From: Sporosarcina obsidiansis
GTDB lineage: Bacteria > Bacillota > Bacilli > Bacillales_A > Planococcaceae
Assembly (NCBI RefSeq): GCF_009651005.1
Contig: NZ_WHVW01000009.1
Coordinates: 55,638 to 119,637, forward strand
Length of the DNA: 64,000 nucleotides
Reading direction: 5' to 3'
Every line of letters begins with the position of its first letter. The first letter of the stretch is position 1. Of the stretch, positions 12,078 through 21,270 are shown in pieces. A model generated the notes under the pieces. That model made no database searches and was not told the DNA's origin. It was given only the letters and a program-made list of their open reading frames with translations. The translations under genes were made by a program, and so were the position numbers.

Positions 12078-12245
12078 ACTGCGCTGCAAATAATTGCTCT
12101 GTCCTGTTGTGGTTTGGATTGGTTCTTTCGTGCTTTGGATCGGTTCTCTCTTGGTTTGGTGCGGTCCTGTCCCTCTTTGGCGCTGTACAATAAAAGTTTG
12201 GCTCGGTCCTACGGTGGTTTGGCTCGCTTCCCCACTAGTTTCGCT
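12078..12245. repeat. Eight-unit 21-bp degenerate tandem repeat
   Basis: Eight consecutive 21-bp units run without a break from 12078 to 12245, most ending in TTTGG plus two bases (units starting 12099, 12120, 12141, 12162, 12183, 12204, 12225). Because 21 is a multiple of three, frames stay open on both strands, but no ribosome site or start fits them, so I do not call a gene. Confidence 0.8.
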
Positions 12246-12270
12246 CGTTACTCCCGTTCTCCACATCACA

Positions 12271-12298
12271 AAAACGCTCCGCATTAAACGGAGCGTTT
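12271..12298 (-). terminator. Terminator of the fadNAE operon
   Basis: A stem of about 10 bp (12271-12281 with 12289-12298) and a 7-nt loop follow the fadE stop and give a U tract on the minus strand. Confidence 0.87.
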
Positions 12299-12314
12299 CT
12301 TCATTATAAGATGA

Positions 12315-14087
12315 TCAAACTACGTACTTCTCAGCTTCGATTAGCTTCTCAGCTGCTTCACGCTTCTTAGCAATTAGGTTATATGGGTTATTACGAGTCA
12401 GCTTACGCAATGCAGACAGCATCATGCGCTGATTGTCACCATCTACTGCTGCAAGCAATGTTTCCTTTGCAGCTGCTTCAATACGAGCAAACGCTTCCTG
12501 ACAGAAGATTTGCGTATAGAGCAACTTCTGATTTTCTTTCTCTTCGCCATTTTTATTGATCGCTTTCTCCGTGCGTAGCAACGCAGATTCCATTCCGAAA
12601 ATATCGTTCGCGATGTCTGCGATATTCACTAGAATTTCCTGCTCTTGCTCTAGCTTCGTGCCGTATCGTTGTGCAGCTAGACCTGCAACTAGAATACCGA
12701 TCTTCTTAGCATTTTTTACAAGTACTTTTTCTTGTGCTAATGCCTCATCGCCCACTTCTTCTGGCATCATCATGAGCAACTCTTCTTGAAGTCCTTGCGC
12801 TTGCTGCAACAATGGCAATTCGCCTTTCATTGCTTTCTTAATAAATGTACCCGGTACGATCATCCGGTTGATTTCATTCGTTCCTTCAAAAATCCGGTTG
12901 ATTCGGGAATCACGATAAATACGCTCTACTTCATATTCCGCCATGAAGCCATAGCCACCGTGTATTTGAACTGCTTCATCCGAAATATAATCCAATACTT
13001 CTGAACCAACGACTTTATTGATTGAACACTCGATCGCATACTCTGCAATCGAAGCTGCAACTAATTTGCCGTCTTTCTGCTCCTCTGTACTCATCGCTGC
13101 ATTACGCTCTTCAAAGTATCCAACAGTACGGTAGATCAAGCTTTCCGTAGCATATAGCTTAGATGCCATCGTACCATACTTTTCCTTCGTCAAGTTAAAT
13201 GAAGAAATTGGTGTATTGAACTGCTTCCGCTGATTTGCATACTGAATAGATAATTCAAGAGCACGCTTTGAGCCGCCTATTGTGCCCACGCCTAACTTAT
13301 AACGACCGATATTCAAGATATTGAACGCAATAATGTGTCCTCGGCCAATTTCCCCCAGCAAGTTTTCAACTGGTACTTCCGCATCTTCCAAAATGAGTGT
13401 ACGTGTAGAAGATGATTTGATACCCATTTTCTTCTCTTCTGGACCTACAGAAACTCCTGGATAGTCACGCTCTACAATAAACGCTGTGAATTTGTCGCCA
13501 TCTACTTTTGCATAGACTACAAAAACGTCAGCAAATGCAGAGTTCGTGATCCATTGTTTTTCACCGTTCAAAATGTAGTGCGTACCTTCTGCATTTAATT
13601 TCGCAGTTGTTTTTGCTCCTAAAGCATCGGATCCTGAGCTCGGCTCTGTTAATGCGTAGGCAGAAATCTTTTCTCCGCTTGCAGAATTTGGTAAGTACTT
13701 CTTCTTTTGCTCGTCATTACCGAATAACACGATTGGCAATGTGCCAATTCCTACGTGCGCACCGTGTGTGATAGAAAAACCGCCTGCTACAGAAAGCTTT
13801 TCAGCAATTAATGCGGAAGATATTTTATCCAAACCTAGGCCTTCATACTCTTCCGGAATATCCGCTGCAAGTAGTCCTAGATCTCCTGCTTTTTTCAATA
13901 GTTTCACAGAGTGTTCGAACTCATGATTTTCTAGCTTCTCTACCAATGGAACGACATCATTTTTAACATATTCTTCTGTCGTCTTGGCAATCATTTTTTG
14001 TTCATCTGTAAAGTCCTCTGGTGTAAATACGCGTTCTGCGTCCATATCCTCAGTTAAAAACGCTCCACCTTTAACGAATTCTGTCAT
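12315..14087 (-). CDS. fadE: Acyl-CoA dehydrogenase FadE (YusJ-like)
   Basis: This flavoprotein catalyses the first oxidation of fatty-acyl-CoA to enoyl-CoA. YALTEPSSGSDA and the later QWITNS segment bind FAD and substrate, and QIHGGYGFMAEYEVERIYRD is the family's C-terminal signature. I start at the ATG at 14087 (590 residues), because perfect GGAGG lies upstream and the Bacillus homologue has similar length; ATGs at 14114 and 14138 are less well placed. It ends the fadN-fadA-fadE operon and begins 59 bp after fadA. Confidence 0.93.
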   Translation of the reverse strand: MTEFVKGGAFLTEDMDAERVFTPEDFTDEQKMIAKTTEEYVKNDVVPLVEKLENHEFEHSVKLLKKAGDLGLLAADIPEEYEGLGLDKISSALIAEKLSVAGGFSITHGAHVGIGTLPIVLFGNDEQKKKYLPNSASGEKISAYALTEPSSGSDALGAKTTAKLNAEGTHYILNGEKQWITNSAFADVFVVYAKVDGDKFTAFIVERDYPGVSVGPEEKKMGIKSSSTRTLILEDAEVPVENLLGEIGRGHIIAFNILNIGRYKLGVGTIGGSKRALELSIQYANQRKQFNTPISSFNLTKEKYGTMASKLYATESLIYRTVGYFEERNAAMSTEEQKDGKLVAASIAEYAIECSINKVVGSEVLDYISDEAVQIHGGYGFMAEYEVERIYRDSRINRIFEGTNEINRMIVPGTFIKKAMKGELPLLQQAQGLQEELLMMMPEEVGDEALAQEKVLVKNAKKIGILVAGLAAQRYGTKLEQEQEILVNIADIANDIFGMESALLRTEKAINKNGEEKENQKLLYTQIFCQEAFARIEAAAKETLLAAVDGDNQRMMLSALRKLTRNNPYNLIAKKREAAEKLIEAEKYVV

Positions 14088-14145
14088 ATGAATTCCCTCC
14101 ATAGCTTTTGTCATATTACTTCCCCCTATTTCTCCCATTTTTTAA

Positions 14146-15321
14146 TTATAAGATTTCAAATACCCCTGCAGCACCCATTCCGCCACCGATACACATCGTG
14201 ACCACACCGAACTGTTTGCCTTGGCGTTTCAATTCATTAATCAACTTCAACGTTAACACCGTACCCGTTGCTCCTAGTGGATGACCAAGCGCAATCGCTC
14301 CTCCATTGACATTCACTTTGTTCATATCGAGTTCGAGATGACGTATAACAGCTAGCGACTGAGATGCAAATGCTTCATTCAGCTCCCATACGTCGATATC
14401 TTCAATCGATAGACCAGCCAATTTCAATGCTTTCGGCACTGCTTCAATCGGTCCGATCCCCATAATTTCCGGTGGTACGCCGCCCACAGCGAATGAACGG
14501 AATTTTGCTAGCGGCTTCAATCCGCGTTGTTCTGCAACTTCCGAATCCATTACGAGCACAGTACCCGCACCATCAGATGTCTGGGAAGCGTTCCCTGCTG
14601 TAACCGACCCTTTGGCTGCAAATGCGGGGCGTAGTTTACCAAGCACTTCCGTAGTAGTTCCTGGTCGTACCCCTTCATCCATTTCAAACAATACATGCTT
14701 TTCTTGATACTTCCCTTGTGCATCGACAAAGCGCTTGACCACTTCTACTGGCACTATTTCATCGACAAACTTGCCTGCTTTAATTGCCGCTTCTGCCCGT
14801 TTATGTGATTCGACTGCGAACGCATCCTGATCTTCACGGGAAATACCATATTTCTGTGCTACTTGTTCAGCTGTATGACCCATACCCATATAGTATTCAG
14901 GGGCTTCTTCCGCTAATTTAAAGTTCGGACGAATCGTGTTACCCATCATCGGAACCATACTCATCGACTCTACCCCACCTGCAAGTATCGCTTCCGAATG
15001 ACCGAGCATGATTCGTTCCGCTGCATAAGCGATGGACTGCAAACCTGATGAACAGAAACGGTTGACTGTCACAGCAGGTGTCGTATCAGGTAACCCTGCA
15101 AGTGCGCCAATATTTCGTGCTATGTTCATCCCTTGTTCTGCTTCTGGCATCGCACAGCCGATGATCAGATCATCAATCGGCCCATCATATCCTCCTGCAC
15201 GCTTCAATGTTTCCTGTATCGTCAACGCCCCAAGATCATCTGGGCGAACAGTTGCTAAAGAACCTCTTCCCGCTTTTCCAATCGGTGTTCGAGCACCGGC
15301 TACAATTACTGCTTCGCGCAT
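14146..15321 (-). CDS. fadA: Acetyl-CoA C-acyltransferase FadA (thiolase)
   Basis: This 391-residue thiolase has the nucleophilic cysteine in [17 protein letters not shown], the active-site histidine in [14 protein letters not shown] and the second catalytic cysteine in [13 protein letters not shown]. It cleaves 3-ketoacyl-CoA to acetyl-CoA in the last step of beta-oxidation. The start follows AGGAGG. It lies between fadN and fadE with about 28 bp to fadN, so the three are one transcript. Confidence 0.96.
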   Translation of the reverse strand: MREAVIVAGARTPIGKAGRGSLATVRPDDLGALTIQETLKRAGGYDGPIDDLIIGCAMPEAEQGMNIARNIGALAGLPDTTPAVTVNRFCSSGLQSIAYAAERIMLGHSEAILAGGVESMSMVPMMGNTIRPNFKLAEEAPEYYMGMGHTAEQVAQKYGISREDQDAFAVESHKRAEAAIKAGKFVDEIVPVEVVKRFVDAQGKYQEKHVLFEMDEGVRPGTTTEVLGKLRPAFAAKGSVTAGNASQTSDGAGTVLVMDSEVAEQRGLKPLAKFRSFAVGGVPPEIMGIGPIEAVPKALKLAGLSIEDIDVWELNEAFASQSLAVIRHLELDMNKVNVNGGAIALGHPLGATGTVLTLKLINELKRQGKQFGVVTMCIGGGMGAAGVFEIL

Positions 15322-15349
15322 TCTATTTCCTCCTTTATCCTATCCATCA

Positions 15350-17734
15350 TCAGTTACGTAACGGTTTGCCCTTCACAAGCATATGTTGCATGCGCTGCTG
15401 TGATTTCGGTTCAGCCACCAAGCTCAAAAATGCTTCGCGCTCTAGGTCCAACAAATACTGCTCATCTACAAGCGTACCGAACGGAATCTTTCCGCCAGAA
15501 ATGACGTATGCCAACTTCTTTGCAATCTTCAGATCATGATCGCTAATAAAACCGGAAATGTGCATTCCTTCTGCAGCTAACAGCAATGTCGCATAACCTG
15601 AATCACCTGTTACAGGAACTTTCGCTCTCTTCGGTGCTACATAGCCCGCTTCATATAAGGACAGCGCCGCTTGCTTGGCATCGTAAATCTGATGATCTGG
15701 ATTGACACTCACGCCATCTGCGAAATCCAAAAAGTTATTCTCTCTCGCTTCATCAGCAGATGTTGAAACTTTCGCCATTGCAATCGATTCGAATACTTTA
15801 TTCGCTACATGCTGATAATCAACTGGCACTCCATTTGGTAAGCCTTTCAGATGTTTCTGATAGAGGTTGACGTTTCCGGCACCACCAGGAATCAGACCGA
15901 CACCGACTTCTACAAGACCCATATACGTTTCCATAGAAGCTTGGATATGGGCAGCGGGTAAACAAACTTCCGCTCCGCCACCAAGTGTCATTTGGAAAGG
16001 TGCAACGACAACTGGCTTGCTACTATACTTGATTTTTAACATCGCATTTTGGAACGAACGAATGACGAAATCGAGTTCAAAGATATTGTCATCCTGCGCT
16101 TCCATCAAAATCATTCCAAGGTTTGCACCGACACAGAAGTTTTTCCCTTGATTTCCGATGACAAGTCCCTTGAAATTCTTCTCCACTTCATCGACCGCGA
16201 AGTTGATCATCTGAATAATATCTAGACCGATTGCATTGGATTGGGAATGGAACTCTAGCAATGCTACACCGTCTCCGAGATCAATCAAACTAGCGCCTGA
16301 ATTCTTCTTGATGACACCATGTTTCTTTTTATACCGCTTCAAATCTATCGCTTTTTCATTCACTAGAACGGCTTGGTAGTCCGTACCATCGAAATAGAAT
16401 AGTTCGCCGTCTTCTTCTCTATAGAAAGTTTCATAGCCTTTATCTAGCAATGACTGAACGAATGAAGGAATCTCTTTCCCTTCCTCTTTCAGTAACTCTA
16501 CTGATTTACGTACGCCAATTGCATCCCAAATTTCAAAAGGACCTTGTGTCCAGCCGAAGCCCCATTTCATCGCATTATCAATCGCTACGATATCATCTGC
16601 AATTTCACCATGAAGCTGTGCTGCATAAAGCATGGTAGGTGTTAAGGTATGCCATAAAATCTCACCCGCACGATCTTTCGCGTAAAGTAAGGTTTTCACT
16701 TTATTGGCAAGTCCTTTTTGCTGTTTTGCCATTTCAATTGAAGGCGCTTTCATTTTCTGTGTAGGTATATATTCAAACGATTTGAGATCAAGTTCTAAAA
16801 TATCGCGACTTTTTTTCACGTAGAACCCTTGTTTTGCCTTCGCACCAATCCAGCCGTTGTCGATCATCTTCGTTACGACTTCAGGAAGTTGGAATATTTG
16901 CTGTTCTTCCCCTGTCGTCTGATCGTAGACGTTCTTTGCAACATGCATATAGGTGTCGAGACCAACTACATCTAATGTTCGAAATGTCGCGGATTTAGGA
17001 CGACCAATGAGAGTCCCCGTTATCGAATCAATCTCACCAATTGAATACCCACGCTCAAGCATCTCGTGCAATGTTACCTGCAAACCATACGTTCCAATTC
17101 GGTTGCCGATGAAGTTTGGTGTATCCTTTGCGATGACAACACCTTTACCCAAACGATTTTCACCAAATGCAGTCATAAACTCGACGACTTCAGGTGCCGT
17201 AGTTTCAGTAGGAATAATCTCTAGTAATTTTAAGTATCTTGGAGGATTGAAGAAATGCGTTCCTAGGAAGTGCTTTTGAAAATCTTCCGAACGTCCTTCC
17301 GCCATCGCTTCAATACTAATTCCAGACGTATTGGAAGAAATGATCGTTCCTGGTTTTCTCACGTTTTCAATCTTTTCATATAAACTCTTTTTTATGTCCA
17401 AGTTTTCAACGACTACTTCTATGATCCAATCTACTTCTTGTAATCGCTCTAAGTCATCCTCGAAATTCCCAGGTGTAATTAATGATAGATTTCTCTTTGT
17501 TGTCAGAGGAGCTGGTTTTTGTTTCAATAATTTGTCCAATGCCGTAGCTGCAAACTTATTGCGGAATTTTGGATCTTCATATGTCAAACCTTTCGCTTCA
17601 TCATCAGCACCCAATCTTGGTGGAACGATGTCTAGCAAAAGAACAGGAATTCCAATATTGGCTAAATGAGCCGCAATACCAGAACCCATTACACCAGATC
17701 CTAAAACTGCCGCTTTTCTAATTTGATATGTCAC
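15350..17734 (-). CDS. fadN: 3-hydroxyacyl-CoA dehydrogenase / enoyl-CoA hydratase FadN
   Basis: The N-terminal dehydrogenase has the NAD-binding GSGVMGSGIAAHLA loop, SSNTSG and the catalytic HFFNPPRYLKLLEII region, followed by the C-terminal helical domain. A crotonase-type hydratase domain (GNQGKNFCVGANLG and LGGGAEVCL) fills the last half. One protein thus performs hydration and dehydrogenation in beta-oxidation. I start at the GTG at 17734 (794 residues), seven bases after GGAGG, rather than at an ATG at 17770 that lies inside the FadR-type operator region. It heads the fad operon. Confidence 0.94.
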   Translation of the reverse strand: MTYQIRKAAVLGSGVMGSGIAAHLANIGIPVLLLDIVPPRLGADDEAKGLTYEDPKFRNKFAATALDKLLKQKPAPLTTKRNLSLITPGNFEDDLERLQEVDWIIEVVVENLDIKKSLYEKIENVRKPGTIISSNTSGISIEAMAEGRSEDFQKHFLGTHFFNPPRYLKLLEIIPTETTAPEVVEFMTAFGENRLGKGVVIAKDTPNFIGNRIGTYGLQVTLHEMLERGYSIGEIDSITGTLIGRPKSATFRTLDVVGLDTYMHVAKNVYDQTTGEEQQIFQLPEVVTKMIDNGWIGAKAKQGFYVKKSRDILELDLKSFEYIPTQKMKAPSIEMAKQQKGLANKVKTLLYAKDRAGEILWHTLTPTMLYAAQLHGEIADDIVAIDNAMKWGFGWTQGPFEIWDAIGVRKSVELLKEEGKEIPSFVQSLLDKGYETFYREEDGELFYFDGTDYQAVLVNEKAIDLKRYKKKHGVIKKNSGASLIDLGDGVALLEFHSQSNAIGLDIIQMINFAVDEVEKNFKGLVIGNQGKNFCVGANLGMILMEAQDDNIFELDFVIRSFQNAMLKIKYSSKPVVVAPFQMTLGGGAEVCLPAAHIQASMETYMGLVEVGVGLIPGGAGNVNLYQKHLKGLPNGVPVDYQHVANKVFESIAMAKVSTSADEARENNFLDFADGVSVNPDHQIYDAKQAALSLYEAGYVAPKRAKVPVTGDSGYATLLLAAEGMHISGFISDHDLKIAKKLAYVISGGKIPFGTLVDEQYLLDLEREAFLSLVAEPKSQQRMQHMLVKGKPLRN

Positions 17735-17755
17735 GTGCAATCCTCCCTTTATCTT

Positions 17756-17773
17756 TGAATGAACACTCATTCA
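17756..17773 (-). promoter_or_regulatory. FadR-type operator before fadN
   Basis: TGAATGA (17756-17762), four bases, then TCATTCA (17767-17773) form a perfect inverted repeat. This fits the operator known for the TetR-type FadR of Bacillus, which represses beta-oxidation genes until long-chain acyl-CoA binds. It lies in the fadN leader about 22 bp before the start codon. Confidence 0.85.
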
Positions 17774-17812
17774 TTTATTGCGTAAAAAAAATACGCCTTT
17801 CCTATATTTCCT

Positions 17813-17841
17813 AGTGTAAATCATTTGAGTCTTTTTCGCAA
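17813..17841 (-). promoter_or_regulatory. Possible promoter of fadNAE
   Basis: TTGCGA (17836-17841) and TACACT (17813-17818) lie 17 bp apart on the minus strand, about 40 bp upstream of the FadR-type palindrome. The boxes are imperfect, so this is tentative. Confidence 0.4.
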
Positions 17842-17930
17842 TATTAAAATTCGTTTTTTCTGAATAAGCATTAAAATACCCATCTTCATAGAAACATTGT
17901 ACACTGTCTTATGAATGGAGGCGACGATAA

Positions 17931-18251
17931 ATGAAAGAAATAAAATCTGCAGATCAATTTAACGATATTATCTCTAGCGACAACCCGGTCCTTGTAAAAT
18001 TCGAAGCAGACTGGTGTCCAGATTGCAAACGCATGGATATGTTCATCGATCCAATCGTAGAAAAATACGATACATATACATGGTATGAAGCTGACCGTGA
18101 TGTGTTGCCTGAAATCGCTGAAAAATATGAAGTAATGGGAATTCCAAGTCTCTTAATTTTTAAAGACGGGGAAAAACATGCTCATTTACACAGTGCGAAT
18201 GCAAAATCACCTCAACAAGTAACAGATTTCTTAGATGAAGTGAAAATTTAA
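17931..18251 (+). CDS. Thioredoxin-like protein (YtpP type)
   Basis: This 106-residue thioredoxin fold has the active site WCPDC (cysteines near residues 28 and 31) and the cis-proline in VMGIPSLLIF. The central PD in place of the classical GP suggests a specialised redox partner. It is divergent from fadN, with GGAGG before its ATG, and is followed by its own terminator, so it is monocistronic. Confidence 0.88.
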   Translation: MKEIKSADQFNDIISSDNPVLVKFEADWCPDCKRMDMFIDPIVEKYDTYTWYEADRDVLPEIAEKYEVMGIPSLLIFKDGEKHAHLHSANAKSPQQVTDFLDEVKI

Positions 18252-18257
18252 CTACAA

Positions 18258-18283
18258 ACAGCGCTGACTTCTGTCAGCGCTGT
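18258..18283 (+). terminator. Terminator after the thioredoxin-like gene
   Basis: Eleven perfect pairs (18258-18268 with 18273-18283) around a four-base loop are followed by a short T-rich stretch. Confidence 0.85.
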
Positions 18284-18306
18284 TTCTGAATAGAGGAGAA
18301 GATGGA

Positions 18307-18852
18307 ATGTCTAAGCTAATAGAAGTGAAAGGTAAATCACAATACGACGAGGATATTAAACCATCTTACCGAGCTTCTGCTTGTGGTCCAGTCACAGCGT
18401 TCGTTTTATTGCGTCATCTCTTTCCTACTCAACAAACTCCAACTATCAACGATCTATACCGTCAACTCGGGGGCACAAAAATCGGGTTGCCCACTTGGCG
18501 ATTCGTCCGTAGACTTGGTCACTTGCTTGGTGCAGACTGGACTGTGAAAGTGTGCCATGTCCACGAAGCAATTCAACAACTAGACAAAGGTCGTCCAGTA
18601 GCCTTAAAGTTCGATAAATGGTTTCGTTTGAAATGGTGTGGACGTTTTTCATATGATTATCATTGGGTCGTCATGGTCGGCTATGAATATGTGGAAGATT
18701 CCTTGCATGTATTGGTCCATGATAATGGCGGGAGGAATCGCCCAAGCAAGGTCCGCTCGATTCCCTACCAACCAAATAAAAAAATCCTCACCTTCGTAAA
18801 AATCGAACCTTCAAAACGGGGAAACAGAAAGTCCTTGTCGAGCAATCAATGA
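18307..18852 (+). CDS. C39-like peptidase-fold protein
   Basis: This 181-residue protein has an ASACGPVTA motif near residue 24, the cysteine position of C39-type papain-like folds, a YDYHWVVMVGY segment near residue 116 with the expected histidine, and HDNGG further on as possible acid residue. Such stand-alone C39-like domains in Bacillales are of unknown substrate. There is no signal peptide, so it should act in the cytoplasm. Its last 42 bases overlap the opposite-strand exonuclease gene, which is odd and makes antisense interference possible. Confidence 0.7.
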   Translation: MSKLIEVKGKSQYDEDIKPSYRASACGPVTAFVLLRHLFPTQQTPTINDLYRQLGGTKIGLPTWRFVRRLGHLLGADWTVKVCHVHEAIQQLDKGRPVALKFDKWFRLKWCGRFSYDYHWVVMVGYEYVEDSLHVLVHDNGGRNRPSKVRSIPYQPNKKILTFVKIEPSKRGNRKSLSSNQ

Positions 18853-19698
18853 ATATCCCTGTTGTTCCATGAGTTTTGCATGTTCTGATGTAAATTCAGG
18901 AATGACCAAGTGCTCGAGCGGATCGTCTAGCGTCAGTTCGCAATGAATCGTTGCTAACTCCTTTGAGAGCATCAGCATTTCTTCGTCTGCATCGATTTTC
19001 TTTCGAATACCGGCAGACAATTCATCACGTGCTGCCAGCACCCCATCTACCGACCCATATTCTTGAATGAGCTTCAAAGCAGTCTTTGGTCCAATTCCTT
19101 TCACTCCAGGATAGCCATCACTTGAATCGCCCGTGAACGCCTTTATATCAATGAATTGCGCAGGAGTGATCCCGTATTCTTCTTGGAAACGCGCTTCATT
19201 ATATTCATCATACTGCGTGTAGCCTTTCTGCGTGAAAGCAATCGATACATCAGGTTTCAAGAGTTGCAATAAATCTTTATCTCCCGAAACTACCGTTAAT
19301 TTCGCTTCATTCTTCCACGTTTCAATCAACGAACCGATCAAATCATCTGCTTCCATGTTTTTAATTCCATAATTCTTCCACCCTAGTGTTTCCGAAACTT
19401 CCCTCGCCATATCAAATTGAGGAATCAATTCAGGTTCCGGTGCAGGGCGATGCGCTTTATAATCAGAAAATAATTCATTTCGAAATGTTTTCGACCCCAT
19501 ATCCCAGCATACTGCTAGATGTGTCGGCTGAAATATTGAAATTGCACTCATCGTATGGCGAGCAAAACCTTGTACGCCATTCGTTGGCACATGATAGGCA
19601 TTACGAAAAAACTGACCACGATAAGAGGTCGCGAAATACGAGCGGAATAACAACGCCATCCCGTCGATCAGTAAAATATGAGGTTTCGTTCCACTCAT
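18811..19698 (-). CDS. ypcP: 5'-3' exonuclease (YpcP-like, PolA N-domain family)
   Basis: This 295-residue protein is a free-standing FEN/PolI-type 5' nuclease. HILLIDGMALLFR, MEADDLIGSLI and VVSGDKDLLQLL carry the metal-binding aspartates, and the helix-hairpin-helix GYPGVKGIGPKTALKLI binds DNA. It would remove RNA primers and flaps alongside DNA polymerase I, as for YpcP/ExoR-type proteins. The ATG follows AAGGAG. It is convergent with, and overlaps, the C39-like gene. Confidence 0.93.
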   Translation of the reverse strand: MSGTKPHILLIDGMALLFRSYFATSYRGQFFRNAYHVPTNGVQGFARHTMSAISIFQPTHLAVCWDMGSKTFRNELFSDYKAHRPAPEPELIPQFDMAREVSETLGWKNYGIKNMEADDLIGSLIETWKNEAKLTVVSGDKDLLQLLKPDVSIAFTQKGYTQYDEYNEARFQEEYGITPAQFIDIKAFTGDSSDGYPGVKGIGPKTALKLIQEYGSVDGVLAARDELSAGIRKKIDADEEMLMLSKELATIHCELTLDDPLEHLVIPEFTSEHAKLMEQQGYSLIARQGLSVSPF

Positions 19699-19810
19699 TG
19701 TCGTCCACTCCTTTTCTCTAGTTTATCATAGCTGTCTAGCGAATGAAGAAAAAGTCAATCACCCCGATAGTTGCATATGATAAAGAGAGCAAAACAGAAG
19801 GAGTGATCGT

Positions 19811-20308
19811 TTGAATCAACAAGATGGATATATGCAGTATCCGCCATATCAGCAGCAAGGTTGGACAGGAACGGGATTTCCTGGCTCACCAGGATGGGGC
19901 TCCCCGACACCATCATTTTCACCATGGCAGCCAAACTTTCCAAGTCAACCTGGTTTTCCAGGATTTCCTGGTTTTCCAACACAACCAGGGTTCCCCGGAC
20001 AACCCAATTTCCCAAGTCAGCCAGGAAGACCAGGACAAGGAGGTCAAGGAGCAGCTCCAACTTCACCTCCCCCAAACCAAATTCCATCATATCCAGAGGC
20101 TCAATTATTTGCAGTCGACCCAGGGGCCATAGCCGGCTGTTTATACCGTTTCACTTATGTTTGGACTTCAAGATTTAATGGTTTCTGGTTTTATCCAACC
20201 TTTGTTGGCAGAACATCTGTCGCTGGCTATCGTTGGAATTCACGAAGATTTCGATGGGAGTACTTCGGGATCGATTTACAACGAATTGATTCCTTCCGCT
20301 GTTTTTAA
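19811..20308 (+). CDS. Proline/glycine-rich protein with aromatic C-terminal domain, copy 1
   Basis: About 165 residues. The first 90 are low-complexity repeats of PGFPG/QPGFPxQP type rich in Pro, Gly, Gln, Phe and Trp. The last 75 form a conserved globular part (DPGAIAGCLYRFTYVWTS, then FYPTFVGRTSVAGYRW, ending DSFRCF). No signal peptide is visible. The start is TTG, seven bases after AAGGAG, and the paralogue at 20643 has the same TTG and leader, which supports it. The composition suggests a surface or spore-layer protein, but I do not recognise the family and give no function. Confidence 0.8.
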   Translation: MNQQDGYMQYPPYQQQGWTGTGFPGSPGWGSPTPSFSPWQPNFPSQPGFPGFPGFPTQPGFPGQPNFPSQPGRPGQGGQGAAPTSPPPNQIPSYPEAQLFAVDPGAIAGCLYRFTYVWTSRFNGFWFYPTFVGRTSVAGYRWNSRRFRWEYFGIDLQRIDSFRCF

Positions 20309-20316
20309 TTCCATAA

Positions 20317-20556
20317 ACTATATAAGTTGAATTAAACTTTTCACATCATCAGAAATCCATGTTCTATCTGCTCAGTTGATTGGAGTGCAAGGCGGTGACT
20401 CTGGGAGGATCAGCCCGACAGGTGAGACAACTTAGGGGAGCGTAGCGACCAAGTTGGCTCACCGCGGGCCCTCCAGAAAGCGTCCTCCTGGAACGGAAAT
20501 CAACGGTACTAGGTGACTTATAGAATGCGCAGGTTTAGTAATTCAACTTATATAGT
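20317..20556. mobile_element. 240-bp element with 18-bp perfect inverted ends
   Basis: Identical inverted arms lie at 20317-20334 and 20539-20556. Inside, 20375-20504 is a repeat of the kind seen between genes in many Bacillaceae, itself bounded by GTTGATT and AATCAAC and rich in CGGTGACT and AAGCGTCCTCCTGGA-like blocks. There is no reading frame and no clear target duplication. It may be a MITE-like element or a structured repeat inserted between two paralogues. Confidence 0.6.
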
Positions 20557-20642
20557 ACGTTCGTTATTGCAGAGACACTTATCAAACAAAAGTTGTGGTC
20601 ACTGCATATGATAAAACGAGAAAGAAAAGAAGGAGTGATCGA

Positions 20643-21224
20643 TTGAATCAACAAGACGGACATATGTGGTATCCGCAATTGCCTGAAGGTTATCAAGGTC
20701 AGTACGATATGTCTCACAATACGAGTCGTCCACCACAATATCCACCCCAACAACAGGGTTGGCAAGGAGGTGGCTATCCTGGATACCCACCTCCTGGTCA
20801 GTCCAACTATCCATGGCAACCTGGATTTCCTGGACAACAGCCTGGATTCCCGAGCCAACCAGGTTTTCCAAGTCAACCAGGATTCCCTTCGCAGCCAAGT
20901 TATCCAGGTTACCCAGGACAGCCTGGTTACCCGGGATATCCCGGGCAGTCAGGTCAACATGGATCTCAAGCTCCAACTTCGCCACCGCCTAGCCAAACAC
21001 CCAGTTATCCTGATGCACAATTGCGCGCAGTCGATCCAGGAGGCATCGCAGGCTGTCTATACCGCTACACCTACATTTGGACTTCTAGAAACAAAGGATT
21101 CTGGTACTATCCGACATTCGTAGGTAAAACCTCTATCGCTGGTTATCGTTGGGATCCACGTCAGTACCGTTGGGAATATTACGGAATGGATCTAAAGCAT
21201 ATCGATTCTTTCCGTTGTACTTGA
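20643..21224 (+). CDS. Proline/glycine-rich protein with aromatic C-terminal domain, copy 2
   Basis: This 193-residue paralogue of the gene at 19811 has a longer [24 protein letters not shown] repeat region (residues 25 to 115) and a C-terminal domain nearly the same as copy 1 ([18 protein letters not shown] and [16 protein letters not shown] equivalents, ending DSFRCT). The shared TTG start, ribosome site and N-terminus NQQDG show a tandem duplication. The frame extends upstream to 20595 but the copy 1 comparison argues against using it. Function is unknown. Confidence 0.8.
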   Translation: MNQQDGHMWYPQLPEGYQGQYDMSHNTSRPPQYPPQQQGWQGGGYPGYPPPGQSNYPWQPGFPGQQPGFPSQPGFPSQPGFPSQPSYPGYPGQPGYPGYPGQSGQHGSQAPTSPPPSQTPSYPDAQLRAVDPGGIAGCLYRYTYIWTSRNKGFWYYPTFVGKTSIAGYRWDPRQYRWEYYGMDLKHIDSFRCT

Positions 21225-21233
21225 TGGCAATCC

Positions 21234-21265
21234 AAAAAACCTGGCTTTGATCGCCAGGTTTTTTT
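21234..21265 (+). terminator. Terminator after proline/glycine-rich copy 2
   Basis: A stem of about 12 bp (21234-21245 with 21253-21264) and a 7-nt loop ends in seven T residues. The A run on the other side makes it usable in both directions. Confidence 0.88.
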
Positions 21266-21270
21266 GTTGT

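Noticed and set aside
12042..12284. An 80-codon frame on the minus strand and two frames on the plus strand in the yusI-fadE gap.
   Set aside because: They arise from the 21-bp tandem repeat, which keeps frames open; there is no ribosome site.
19755..20985. Several long frames in other phases within the proline/glycine-rich genes.
   Set aside because: They are shadows of the repeat composition; ribosome site, start and domain conservation support only the two paralogues.
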